The position numbers and the translations under genes are program-made. Positions 8,552-17,188 of a DNA stretch of 64,000 nt are shown here, piece after piece. The notes beneath the pieces are model-generated. The model had not been told where the DNA came from and did not search any database. It saw nothing but the letters and a program-made list of their open reading frames with translations. Every line of letters begins with the position of its first letter. The stretch's first letter is position 1. The DNA is from Ruegeria arenilitoris. GTDB lineage: Bacteria; Pseudomonadota; Alphaproteobacteria; Rhodobacterales; Rhodobacteraceae. Location: NCBI RefSeq assembly GCF_042675705.1, contig NZ_JBHTJJ010000001.1; one strand, 5' to 3'.

Positions 8552-9733
8552 TCAGGAAAACGCCGTCATGATGCCGCGCAGCTCCGCCAGCCCGCGCATT
8601 CGTCCGATCAGCGGATAGCCGGGAGTGCTGTGTCCGCCCAGATCGCTCAGCAGCTCTTGTCCGTGGTCGGGTCGCATCGGAATTTGCCAGTCACTACGTC
8701 CTTGAGATTTGCGGCAGCGTTGTTCGTTCATCAACTCGCGAATGGTGCCGACCATGTCGGTGTCGCCCTCCAGATGCGGAGCCTCATAGAAATCCGGCTT
8801 CTGGCTGTCCGACCCCGCGATGCGTCGGGTATTTCGCAAGTGAACAAAGTGAATCCGGCCGCCATGCCTGCGCACGAAGTCCGGCCCATCGAATTCGGAG
8901 GAAACACCCAGCGATCCAGTACACAAGGTCGCGCCGTTCGCGGGCATATCAACCGCATCCAGTACGGCGCCGTAGTCCTCGGTACTGGACATGACCCGCG
9001 GCAGACCGAGCAACGAGAAGGGTGGATCATCGGGATGACAGCACAAGCGCAAACCCAATTCTTGGGCGACCGGGGCGACTTCAGACAGGAAGTCGATGAG
9101 GTTTGCGCGCAGCCGGTCACGGTCTATCTCGGCATATGTCTGCAGCAAGCCGCGCACGTCCTCTACGCTCCACTGATCGTTGGCGCCGGGCAGCCCCGCG
9201 GTGACATTGTGCTGCAACTGGGCCTTGGAGACATCCGACATGCGCATGAAGCGATCCTTGGCCGCTTGGCGGACGTCGCCGGAATAGTCTTCGGACGCGC
9301 CCGGACGTTCGAGAATATGTATGTCAAAAACTGCAAAATCGGCTAGGTCGAACAGCATGGCCGTTCCGCCATGCGGCTGTGGGGCACGAAGGGCGGTGCG
9401 CGTCCAATCCAGGATCGGCATGAAGTTGTAGCAAACAACTTTGACGCCACGGACAGACAGGGCCCTGAGGCTGGACTTGTACGCCTGCAGATGCTCGGCC
9501 ATGTCTGCCGACTGCGTCTTGATCGCCTCCGATACGGGCAGGCTTTCGACAACGTCCCAACTGTACCCGGCCGCGGCCAGATCGGCCTGCCGGTCGGCGA
9601 TGCTCTGTTCATCCCAAGGCTGTCCGGGCGGGATGTGATGCAGCGCGGTGACGATTCCCTGAACCCCGACCTGATGGAGATCGGCCAGGGCGATCGGATC
9701 CTCGGGTCCGAACCAACGCCAGCATTGTTTCAT
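8552..9733 (-). CDS. uxuA: Mannonate dehydratase
   Basis: UxuA removes water from D-mannonate to give 2-keto-3-deoxy-D-gluconate in hexuronate breakdown. The protein has 393 residues, the usual length, and is similar throughout: WRWFGPEDP at the N-terminus, GVQGIVTALHHIPPGQPW, LCCHPDDPP, LCTGSLGV, RIHFVHLRNT and RPDHGQ near the C-terminus, which contain the metal-binding His, Cys and Asp residues of the family. ATG at 9733 is preferred over 9742 because it overlaps the stop of the upstream oxidoreductase gene (ATGA). UxaC and UxuB for the preceding steps are encoded just beyond at 12,896-15,457, and KdgK for the following step at 15,444-16,307. Confidence 0.95.
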   Translation of the reverse strand: MKQCWRWFGPEDPIALADLHQVGVQGIVTALHHIPPGQPWDEQSIADRQADLAAAGYSWDVVESLPVSEAIKTQSADMAEHLQAYKSSLRALSVRGVKVVCYNFMPILDWTRTALRAPQPHGGTAMLFDLADFAVFDIHILERPGASEDYSGDVRQAAKDRFMRMSDVSKAQLQHNVTAGLPGANDQWSVEDVRGLLQTYAEIDRDRLRANLIDFLSEVAPVAQELGLRLCCHPDDPPFSLLGLPRVMSSTEDYGAVLDAVDMPANGATLCTGSLGVSSEFDGPDFVRRHGGRIHFVHLRNTRRIAGSDSQKPDFYEAPHLEGDTDMVGTIRELMNEQRCRKSQGRSDWQIPMRPDHGQELLSDLGGHSTPGYPLIGRMRGLAELRGIMTAFS

Positions 9734-10782
9734 GGCAGCCATCCTTCATACAGCGGGTGATCGGGCCTGATGGGAAGGGCAACGCGCTGCCCGGTGCGCG
9801 CCGCGTGATAAATCGCCGTAACAAGGCCGATGGACGCAGCGCCATCCTTCAGCGTAACGGCCGAATTTGCCTCGGACCGCAGCGCTTTGCCGACTTCGGC
9901 AAAAAACCCTTCGAACCCCGTTGGCTCGGCAGCGGCGGCTGCAAGAGCCGCGTCGATAGCGGCTTGATCCGCCGGGTCCCGCGCGACGAATGACCAGGGC
10001 GTTTGACCCGGGGCATAGGGTTCGGTGCCAGAAGTGGCGGTCAGTTTTTCAAAGACGAACCGCAGGCGGGTTTCGTCCGTGGCAGCGCCCAGGGTGATAT
10101 TGCTTGTGCACAAGGCTCCGGAAGCCATGCCAAAGCAGATTGCGGCACAGTCTTCGGTCTCGATCGGGTTGACCCGCGTTGTGGTCATTGCAGACACCCA
10201 GGCGATATCGCCCGCGATATGTGTCAGCAGATCATGGTTGTGGATGGCATGGCCCAGAACCGCGCCGCCGCGTTCACCGGCCCATGTTCCCCGCCACGGC
10301 ACCGCGTAATAGTCCGCCCCTCGGGACCAATGGGTTTCAAGCGCGGCAGTTTGGACCGCTCCGGTCTGGCCTGCGCGTTGCAGGTGGCGCAGTTGGGCCA
10401 ATGACGGGCCCCACCGGTATTGAAAAACCGGAAACACATGCTTGCCCGCGTTGCGTGCGGCTGCCGTGATCCGATCCACATCCCGCATCGAGGTCGCAAG
10501 AGGTTTTTCGCAGACAACGTGTTTTCCTGCGGCCAGTGCCGCAAGCGTGGTTGGTACATGCAGATGCGGCGGCAGGCAGATGTCGATGACATCAACCGTC
10601 GGATCATCCAGAGCGTCCTGGATTCTGGTCAGTGCTCGAAATCCCGAGTTCTGCCGTATCTGTTCGATCCGGTCCGTATTCTGGTCGACCACGGCGGCTA
10701 CGCGAAAGGTGCGGTCAAGCCGTTCAAGAGCGTCCAGATGTTGCGCACCGATACCTGCGCCAATGATCGCAACGTTGATCAT
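9730..10782 (-). CDS. Gfo/Idh/MocA family oxidoreductase (first of three)
   Basis: This 350-residue NAD(P)-dependent sugar oxidoreductase has a Rossmann fold with VAIIGAGIGAQH at the start, VDVIDICLPPHLH, and the family's lysine in VVCEKPLA. A second conserved pair sits in HAIHNHDLL. The C-terminal half is the usual alpha/beta substrate domain. It overlaps uxuA downstream and the second Gfo/Idh/MocA gene upstream by 4 nt each, so the set is translationally coupled. Substrates of this family include inositols, glucose derivatives and glycosides oxidised at C3; which applies here is unknown. Confidence 0.9.
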   Translation of the reverse strand: MINVAIIGAGIGAQHLDALERLDRTFRVAAVVDQNTDRIEQIRQNSGFRALTRIQDALDDPTVDVIDICLPPHLHVPTTLAALAAGKHVVCEKPLATSMRDVDRITAAARNAGKHVFPVFQYRWGPSLAQLRHLQRAGQTGAVQTAALETHWSRGADYYAVPWRGTWAGERGGAVLGHAIHNHDLLTHIAGDIAWVSAMTTTRVNPIETEDCAAICFGMASGALCTSNITLGAATDETRLRFVFEKLTATSGTEPYAPGQTPWSFVARDPADQAAIDAALAAAAAEPTGFEGFFAEVGKALRSEANSAVTLKDGAASIGLVTAIYHAARTGQRVALPIRPDHPLYEGWLP

Positions 10783-11780
10783 CCGCGTTCCGCCATTTCC
10801 TGCGCGCGCAGTGCCAGTTCCATGACTGTAAAGCAGTGGGTCTGCGTCATTGCGGTTTCAGTCCGGTTGCGAATGTCATCGGCCAGGCGCGCAAAGTAGG
10901 GGAGGCCGGCGTCGGATGCGTCGGTCTTTTGGCAGGTTTCTCCGTTGACGAGGATCAGATGATCTGTCCCCGTGGCTCCACCCACGTCGACGTATTTCCG
11001 CAACTCGATATAGCCTTCGGTGCCCAGGATCGTCAGACGACCATCTCCCCAGTTTGGCAGGGCATCTGGCGTGAACCAGTCAACCCGGATGTACCCGGTG
11101 CCATTTTCGCCGCGCAGATTGACCTCGCCGAAATCCTGCAATCCGGGATCCTTCGGGTTTGCGTAGTTCGCCACATAGGCGTTCGTGATTTCTGCGCTTT
11201 TTGAACCTGTGTAATGCAGGAACTGATCGATCTGATGTGAGGCGATGTCGGTCAGAATGCCGCCATAGCGGTCACGCCGGAAGAACCATTCCGGCCGGGT
11301 TGCCCGGTTCAATCGGTGCGGGCCAATTCCGACCGTCTGGACCACGCGCCCGATGGCACCGGCCTCGACCAACTCGGTGGCCCGGGTGCTGACGGGCGTT
11401 TCGAACCGCTCCGAAAAATTCACCGACCAGATCCGACCGGTGTCCGCAACCGTTCGCTTGATCTGGTCGAGTTGCTCGAACGTCGTGCAGCCCGGCTTGT
11501 CGCTCATGACATCCATGCCGTTCTGCATCGCGCAGACCGCCAACGCGGCCCTATCTGCCGGTATCGCTGAAATCAGCGCCAGATCCGCCCCGCAGGTCAG
11601 GGCGTCTTCCAGTCGGGCCAGCCGCGGAATATCGGGAAACCTTTTGACGTAGCCCGCCAGCGTCTCCGGATCGCCCTGTGTCCAATAGCCAACGCAGTCT
11701 ACGCCGATTTTGCGCATGTTTTCTGTCATGCCATAGATATGGCGGTGGTCCAAGCCAAGGGCGACGCAGGTCAGGCTCAT
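10779..11780 (-). CDS. Gfo/Idh/MocA family oxidoreductase with atypical N-terminus (second of three)
   Basis: This 333-residue protein has the family layout, but the N-terminal dinucleotide motif is not a standard GxGxxG: it reads VALGLDHRHIYG. The usual EKP lysine motif is SDKPG (the lysine is kept). The distal HQIDQFLHYTG aligns with the family's conserved histidine region. It may bind the cofactor differently or have a specialised role. The start at 11780 is chosen from the ATGA overlap with the upstream gene; the reading frame is open further upstream. The downstream gene also overlaps by 4 nt. Confidence 0.85.
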   Translation of the reverse strand: MSLTCVALGLDHRHIYGMTENMRKIGVDCVGYWTQGDPETLAGYVKRFPDIPRLARLEDALTCGADLALISAIPADRAALAVCAMQNGMDVMSDKPGCTTFEQLDQIKRTVADTGRIWSVNFSERFETPVSTRATELVEAGAIGRVVQTVGIGPHRLNRATRPEWFFRRDRYGGILTDIASHQIDQFLHYTGSKSAEITNAYVANYANPKDPGLQDFGEVNLRGENGTGYIRVDWFTPDALPNWGDGRLTILGTEGYIELRKYVDVGGATGTDHLILVNGETCQKTDASDAGLPYFARLADDIRNRTETAMTQTHCFTVMELALRAQEMAERG

Positions 11781-12793
11781 GAGATGACTCGTGTTTTCTG
11801 GCCGGTTCGATTGGCGATCTGCATCGCGTCGATGACGGCGTGGGTCAAAAGGGCACTGCGTCCTGTGGCCATAGGTTGCGTTCCACTGGAAACGGCCTTG
11901 GCGAAGTCCTCGATGACCGCTTGGTGCCACGCATGCGTGAACGCCATGGGATCGGCCCCTCCGCCTGTGGCGGCGGTTTCGCCGACCGTGGATTTCCGGC
12001 CGTCGAAAGTGGTCACGGTCAGGACACCTGACTCCAGATGCACTTTGGCGCGCGTGCCCTGGATCGTGATGGACTCAGCGGCCCCGGGATATTCGGCGGT
12101 AGTTGCCATCAACGTTCCCACCGCGCCGTTGTCCATTTCAAAGATTGCACCTGCCCAATCCTCGGCCTCGAGATCGTGTAGTGGAGTTTTTCTCATCACG
12201 GCCTGAATGTCCGAGATCGGCCCCAGTAGCCACATCGCAAGGTCAAGCGTGTGGATCGCCTGCGAGATCATGACGCCGCCTCCGTCACGTGCATAAGTGC
12301 CGCGACCCGGTTCGTCATAGTAGCTCTGATCGCGCCACCAGGGGACACGGATTTCCACCGTGGCGATCGTGCCCAGTTCCCCCTGTTCGATGGCCGATTT
12401 CAGCGCATGCGAGGCGGCGCGGGCGCGGTGCTGAAAAACGATGCCCAGCGGTACGCCAGACACCTCGCACTGCTCGACAATGGCTTTCGCGGCGCCCAGC
12501 GTTCTTTCAATGGGCTTTTCCATCAGGATCGGCTTCGAAGCGGTCGAGAGAATCCGTACCAACTCTGTGCGCTGATCAGGCGGGGTTGCGATGATCGCAA
12601 AGTCGACGTTTGGGTCGTTTGCGATTTCCTCGACCGAGACGAATGCGCGGGTCTCGTTTCGCCGCGCGAACTCAGCTGTTTTTTCAAGATTGCGCCCGAG
12701 GACTCCGGCAAGACTGAGGCCTTGATCCGATGCCCGAATGGCGGCGACATGCGTGCCAGAAACCATCCCAAAACCAATCAGCGCAATATTCAT
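11777..12793 (-). CDS. Gfo/Idh/MocA family oxidoreductase (third of three)
   Basis: This 338-residue oxidoreductase opens with NIALIGFGMVSGTH (Rossmann motif), carries ILMEKPIE with the family lysine, and has SQAIHTLDLAMWLLG in the substrate domain. It is the promoter-proximal gene of the minus-strand operon that continues through two more Gfo/Idh/MocA genes into uxuA, all joined by ATGA overlaps. Its start faces uxaC across about 100 nt of shared regulatory DNA. Co-regulation with the uronate pathway is likely; the substrate is unknown. Confidence 0.9.
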   Translation of the reverse strand: MNIALIGFGMVSGTHVAAIRASDQGLSLAGVLGRNLEKTAEFARRNETRAFVSVEEIANDPNVDFAIIATPPDQRTELVRILSTASKPILMEKPIERTLGAAKAIVEQCEVSGVPLGIVFQHRARAASHALKSAIEQGELGTIATVEIRVPWWRDQSYYDEPGRGTYARDGGGVMISQAIHTLDLAMWLLGPISDIQAVMRKTPLHDLEAEDWAGAIFEMDNGAVGTLMATTAEYPGAAESITIQGTRAKVHLESGVLTVTTFDGRKSTVGETAATGGGADPMAFTHAWHQAVIEDFAKAVSSGTQPMATGRSALLTHAVIDAMQIANRTGQKTRVIS

Positions 12794-12895
12794 TCAATCC
12801 CCCGGATCACCCGGTCAGTCTGCGGGTTCGAACGGGAAAAATGCAACCATTAAAAACTGTGTTAACAATTGCGGGTAGCAGTATCGGAGGCAAAA
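12794..12895. promoter_or_regulatory. Divergent promoter region between the Gfo/Idh/MocA-uxuA operon and uxaC-uxuB
   Basis: This gap separates two divergent operons of the same pathway. It contains the palindrome TGTTAACA at 12860-12867 inside an AT-rich stretch, and GGAGG at 12886-12890, a good ribosome-binding site for a TTG start of uxaC at 12896. No regulator gene is adjacent; the nearest in the island is the GntR gene at 26,647. Binding by it is only a guess. Confidence 0.4.
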
Positions 12896-14260
12896 TTGAC
12901 TGGCAATTTGAATGGGATGGCAGAAGACCTGTATTTGGGCATCAAGGACCTGCCGATCGTGTCTCCGCATGGTCACTGCGATCCGGGGTGGTTTGCAACC
13001 GATGCGCCGTTCCCCAACCCGGCAGAGCTGTTGGTGGTTCCCGACCATTACGTGTTCCGTATGCTCTATTCGCAGGGCGTTCCCTTGTCGGAACTCGGCG
13101 TTGGGGAAGAGGGGCGAAAGAAGGATCCTCGCGCCGTTTTCCGCACCTTTGCCGAGCACTGGCATCTGTTTCTGGGGACGCCTTCCCGGATCTGGATGAA
13201 CTACGTGCTGCATGAAACGCTGGGCGTGTCTGAGGAGTTGTCTTCGCGCACGGCAGATCTGATCTACGACAAGATCGCGGAAAAGCTGGCGCAACCCGAT
13301 TTTCGCCCGAGGGCTTTGTTCGACAGGTTCGGGATCGAGGTTCTGGCCACTACGGATTCGGCTCTCGACCCTCTCACACAGCATCAGGAGATCCATGCAA
13401 GCGGTTGGGGCGGGCGGGTTGTTCCGACGTTCCGCCCGGACGGGGTTTTGGATGGGGCGGACCCGGAGTTCGTACAGAACCTGAACAAGTTGGCCGAGCT
13501 GACAGGCTGCGATCTGGACAGCTATGATGGCTACCTCAACGCGCTGCGGATGCGGCGGGCTTATTTCATCCAGCTTGGTTGTACCGCCACGGACCACGGT
13601 ATCGAACGCGTACAGACCGAGTGGCTGGAGGACCCGGATGCGCTTTACCAACGGCTGAGACGGCGGGAAGGGACCGAACAGGACGCGCGCCGGTTCTATG
13701 GGCATATGCTGATCGAAATGGCGCAGATGTCTGTCGATGATGGACTGACCATGCAAATACATGCAGGCAGCAAGCGCAACACGAACGACTCGGTGATGCG
13801 GGATTTCGGACGGGACAAAGGGGCCGACATTCCAATCGCGATGGATTGGGTCACGGGCCTTGAGGCGCTGTTGAACCGGGTCGGAAACTCAGCGGAACTG
13901 CGCATCATTCTCTTCACACTGGACGAAGGCACCTATGCCCGTGAATTGGCCCCTATGGCGGGACATTGGCCGTGCCTTCGGATCGGACCGCCTTGGTGGT
14001 TCCACGACAGCCCGGCCGGGATTGCGCGGTATTTTGATCAGGTCGTTGAGACGGCCGGGTACTACAACCTGGCCGGATTCAATGACGACACGCGAGCCTT
14101 TCTGTCCATTCCTGCACGACATGACCTCTGGCGGCGGGGCGTAGCGATTCATTTGGCCGAGCAGGTTGCGCGTGGTTACTTCGGTCGGGACAGTGCCGAG
14201 CATCTTGCTCGGTTGCTGGCGGTCGATCTGGCGAAACAGGTTTATGGATTGCAAAGCTAG
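12896..14260 (+). CDS. uxaC: Glucuronate isomerase
   Basis: UxaC converts D-glucuronate to D-fructuronate (and galacturonate to tagaturonate), the first step of hexuronate use. The protein shows DLPIVSPHGHCDPGWF with the metal-binding HxH, FGIEVLATTDSALDPL, VVPTFRPDGV, a histidine in MQIHAGSKRNTN, and GIARYFDQVVE, all family landmarks. About 454 residues follow from TTG 12896, slightly shorter than the usual 470 because the N-terminal extension is missing. TTG 12896 is chosen since GGAGG lies 5 nt before it; ATG 12944 and an upstream TTG at 12869 are alternatives with poorer signals. uxuB starts directly after the stop. Confidence 0.93.
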   Translation: MTGNLNGMAEDLYLGIKDLPIVSPHGHCDPGWFATDAPFPNPAELLVVPDHYVFRMLYSQGVPLSELGVGEEGRKKDPRAVFRTFAEHWHLFLGTPSRIWMNYVLHETLGVSEELSSRTADLIYDKIAEKLAQPDFRPRALFDRFGIEVLATTDSALDPLTQHQEIHASGWGGRVVPTFRPDGVLDGADPEFVQNLNKLAELTGCDLDSYDGYLNALRMRRAYFIQLGCTATDHGIERVQTEWLEDPDALYQRLRRREGTEQDARRFYGHMLIEMAQMSVDDGLTMQIHAGSKRNTNDSVMRDFGRDKGADIPIAMDWVTGLEALLNRVGNSAELRIILFTLDEGTYARELAPMAGHWPCLRIGPPWWFHDSPAGIARYFDQVVETAGYYNLAGFNDDTRAFLSIPARHDLWRRGVAIHLAEQVARGYFGRDSAEHLARLLAVDLAKQVYGLQS

Positions 14261-15457
14261 ATGGGTACAATTCTTCACTTCGGCCTCGGAAACTTTGCCC
14301 GGGCGCATTTGCTGGACTACACCGATCAAGCGGGCGGATGGGACGTTGTCGGCGTCAGCCTGCGTTCATCCTCGGTTCGGGATGGATTGGCCCGACAGGG
14401 TTTCGAGTACGATCTGTGCGTACAGGGGCAGGGTGTCCGTCGCATCAAAGTTCTGAGGGATGTTCTGGTCGCGCCCGAGGATCGTGCAGCGGTTTTCGAT
14501 GTGATGGCGGATGCCGAGATCATTTCGGCGACCGTCACCGAGAAAGGTTACCATTTGGGCGCCGCGGGCAATCTGAACCTTCAGGACCCGGCGATTGCCG
14601 CCGATCTGGCGGGGCAGGGGCCTTCGACGCTGATCGGGTTTCTCGCTTTCGGCCTTGCGGGACGGCGCAAGCCCGTGACGGTGCTGAGCTGCGACAATCG
14701 TATGGAGAACGGAAAAACGCTCGAAACGGCCGTATCCGATTTTGCCAATGCAGCCGGTCTGGACGTCAATTGGGACGTCGTTCGCTTTCCCAACGCGATG
14801 GTCGACCGGATCACCCCGGCCACAACGGACGCCGTTCGCGCAATCAGCGGTGACCCTATGGCTGTTCCGACCGAGGCGTTCTCTGAGTGGGTGATCGAAG
14901 ACAGTTTTGCGGGCCCGCACCCAGATTGGCCGGGCGTGCAACTGGTCGATGACGTGGCCCCGCACGAGATGCGAAAGCTGCGCATGTTGAACGGGGCCCA
15001 TTCCCTGTTGGCCTATGCCGGGTTGGAGCGAGGCCTGACCTATGTCCACGAAGCGGTTCGAGACCCGGTTTTGCGCCCGTTGGTTTCCCAGTTGATGAAG
15101 GATGCGGGCGCAACGCTGCCCGCTGCGGTGCAAGCACAGGTTCCGGACTATGCCGAGGCTCTGTTGCGCCGTTTTGAAAGCCCCGAGCTGGCGCACCGTC
15201 TGGACCAAATCGCGATGGATGGAAGCCAGAAGCTGCCGTATCGGTTTGTTCCCACACTTCGTGAGACCGGCTCTCAGGCGGTGATCGCGGGGATGCGGGC
15301 CTGGGTCTCCTATTGCATGTCCGAGACCGCCAAAGTTCGGGCGCTGAACGATCCTTGCGCGTCGGAAATCGCTTTGGCTGCCAAGCAGCCGGATCCGCTA
15401 ATGCCGCTTTTGCAACTTGTCGGAGCCGAGGATCTCGCGCCGCTTATCCGGGAATGA
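14261..15457 (+). CDS. uxuB: Mannitol dehydrogenase family protein, probable fructuronate reductase
   Basis: It is predicted to reduce D-fructuronate to D-mannonate with NADH, linking UxaC to UxuA. Family marks are HFGLGNFARAH at the N-terminus, ATVTEKGYH, VTVLSCDNRMENGK, and the catalytic KLRMLNGAHSLLAY in which lysine, asparagine and histidine are conserved. It has 398 residues, clearly shorter than the roughly 480 of E. coli UxuB; the N-terminus begins almost at the glycine motif. ATG at 14261 immediately follows the uxaC stop. The 3' end overlaps the convergent kdgK gene by 14 nt. The reaction is inferred from family and neighbours. Confidence 0.85.
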   Translation: MGTILHFGLGNFARAHLLDYTDQAGGWDVVGVSLRSSSVRDGLARQGFEYDLCVQGQGVRRIKVLRDVLVAPEDRAAVFDVMADAEIISATVTEKGYHLGAAGNLNLQDPAIAADLAGQGPSTLIGFLAFGLAGRRKPVTVLSCDNRMENGKTLETAVSDFANAAGLDVNWDVVRFPNAMVDRITPATTDAVRAISGDPMAVPTEAFSEWVIEDSFAGPHPDWPGVQLVDDVAPHEMRKLRMLNGAHSLLAYAGLERGLTYVHEAVRDPVLRPLVSQLMKDAGATLPAAVQAQVPDYAEALLRRFESPELAHRLDQIAMDGSQKLPYRFVPTLRETGSQAVIAGMRAWVSYCMSETAKVRALNDPCASEIALAAKQPDPLMPLLQLVGAEDLAPLIRE

Positions 15458-16307
15458 TCGCGCCGCGGAACTGAACAACGGTGGATGCCAGATTGTGTCC
15501 AGCCGTCAAGGCCTCGGCCTGTGATTTCCCAGTCAGCAACGCCGCAAGGTACCCACCGTTGAAACTGTCGCCCGCCGCGGTCGTATCCAGCACGTTTTTG
15601 GCAGGCTCATAGGTTTGGTCAATGCTCTGACCAATGGACAAGGGGCCATTTTCTCCGCGCTTCAACGCGCCGATTCCGTGATGACCCGCAAAGCGTGCCG
15701 CCACCTGGTCGGCGCTTTCCCCGAACAGTGCCATCTCGTCGTCGATGGATGGCAGGGCAATGTCCGCACGCCGCCAAAGCCGTTGGTTGATCTGCCGGGC
15801 GTGTTCAACGCTATCCCAAAGACGCGGACGAAAGTTGCTGTCATAGACCAACCGGACTGAAGCGCCTTCGAGCCAGTCCAGAAGCGCAAGCCTTACCGAA
15901 TGCGGAAGAATGGCCACGGAAATCCCCGACAAGTACAGCACGTCATAGCCGTTCAACGAGCTAAAATCGTGATTGGCAAAAAGCTGACGGGCGGCCGCTT
16001 CGCTGCGCCAATAGGTAAAGCTGCGTTCACCGTCCGCAGAGGTCGTGATCGCGTACAGGCCCGGAGAGGCGTTCGGAATGATGCGGATGCCGGATGTCCC
16101 GATGCCATGGCTGGCGATGAAGTCCGCGATGCGCCCCGAGAACGGGTCGTCGCCCAGACATGTCACATACTCCACCTGCAGGTCAGGCGCTGCGCGGTGC
16201 ATGTAGATGGCCGTGTTCAGCGTATCCCCCGCGACGCCCACCTTCGCGCCGGTTTCCAGCATGGACAATTCAATCATTGCTTCGCCGATGCAGGCAATTC
16301 GCATCAT
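15444..16307 (-). CDS. kdgK: 2-keto-3-deoxygluconate kinase (PfkB family)
   Basis: KdgK phosphorylates 2-keto-3-deoxy-D-gluconate, the UxuA product, to KDPG. The 287-residue protein has the PfkB fold: CIGEAMIEL at the start, GDTLNTAIYM (substrate-binding glycine region), YVTCLGDDPFS, and the ATP-binding DTTAAGDSFNGG with the catalytic Asp about 40 residues from the end. The start ATG at 16307 overlaps the stop of the upstream EamA gene (ATGA). No KDPG aldolase gene is in the window, so the last step must be encoded elsewhere. Confidence 0.92.
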   Translation of the reverse strand: MMRIACIGEAMIELSMLETGAKVGVAGDTLNTAIYMHRAAPDLQVEYVTCLGDDPFSGRIADFIASHGIGTSGIRIIPNASPGLYAITTSADGERSFTYWRSEAAARQLFANHDFSSLNGYDVLYLSGISVAILPHSVRLALLDWLEGASVRLVYDSNFRPRLWDSVEHARQINQRLWRRADIALPSIDDEMALFGESADQVAARFAGHHGIGALKRGENGPLSIGQSIDQTYEPAKNVLDTTAAGDSFNGGYLAALLTGKSQAEALTAGHNLASTVVQFRGAIIPG

Positions 16308-17185
16308 TTCTTTTCTCTTTTCCAGATGATGAGACCGGCAGCCATGATCAGCGCAGCCCCTGCCAACGTGAATGCGTCCGGTACCGTGTCAAAGAACAGA
16401 TAACCCCAGATCGCAACATAGATCAGGAACGAATAGGTAAATGGCATCAGCTGGTTCGCCGTTCCGAACCGATGCGCGTTCGTCAGCAGTTGATGCCCGC
16501 ACCATCCAAAGACGCCAAGACTGATCAGGACGATCATGCTCCACGTGTTTTCCGGTTGGATCCAAAACCAGATGGCGAAGGGCAGCAGGACCACTGTACC
16601 GGTAAGTCCGAGGTAGAATTGCATGGTGTCCACGGCAACAACCCCCGACAGCCTGCGCGTCATGATCGAGTACAAGGCCAAAGCGGTGGCATTGTAGACG
16701 ATCAGCAGCATGGTCAGATGAAAAGCCGAACCAAACGGCCGCACGACAACCAGCACCCCCAAAAAGCCCAGGATGATAGCCGCCCAACGCCATGGTCCCA
16801 CTCTCTCCTTCAACACGAAAACGGACAGGAAGCACACGATGACCGGGCTTGAGAACATGATTGCCGACACGACGGTCAGAGGCAAAAACCGCAGGGCATA
16901 GAAGTTGAAAACGGTCGCCGAGATCAGCAGCAAGGCCCGGCTTATCACCTGCCAAGGGTGGTCCGTCTTGAACCGGCCAGCCTCGATCCCGCCCTTGGCG
17001 ATCACGCCCACTGAGATCACGAAGTGCCCTGCATAGCGCATGAACGCCAACTGAAATGCCGGCACGCCGGCCAACGCCAACCATTTGGCCCCAAGGTCCA
17101 CCAGCGAAAAGAACAGCCACGCCGTCAGCATCAGCACGATGCCAAGGCGCGGCAGGTCCGCAGTTGGGTTGGCGGTGACGGCCAT
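16304..17185 (-). CDS. DMT superfamily (EamA) transporter
   Basis: This 293-residue inner-membrane protein is predicted to have ten hydrophobic helices in two EamA halves: the first from WLFFSLVDLGAKW, the second around MLLIVYNATALALYSIMTRRL. EamA proteins export or import small metabolites; the substrate is not predictable. It overlaps kdgK downstream by 4 nt and follows a beta-hydroxyacid dehydrogenase by 3 nt, so it belongs to the sugar-acid operon and may carry a pathway intermediate or substrate. Confidence 0.87.
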   Translation of the reverse strand: MAVTANPTADLPRLGIVLMLTAWLFFSLVDLGAKWLALAGVPAFQLAFMRYAGHFVISVGVIAKGGIEAGRFKTDHPWQVISRALLLISATVFNFYALRFLPLTVVSAIMFSSPVIVCFLSVFVLKERVGPWRWAAIILGFLGVLVVVRPFGSAFHLTMLLIVYNATALALYSIMTRRLSGVVAVDTMQFYLGLTGTVVLLPFAIWFWIQPENTWSMIVLISLGVFGWCGHQLLTNAHRFGTANQLMPFTYSFLIYVAIWGYLFFDTVPDAFTLAGAALIMAAGLIIWKREKK

Positions 17186-17188
17186 CGA

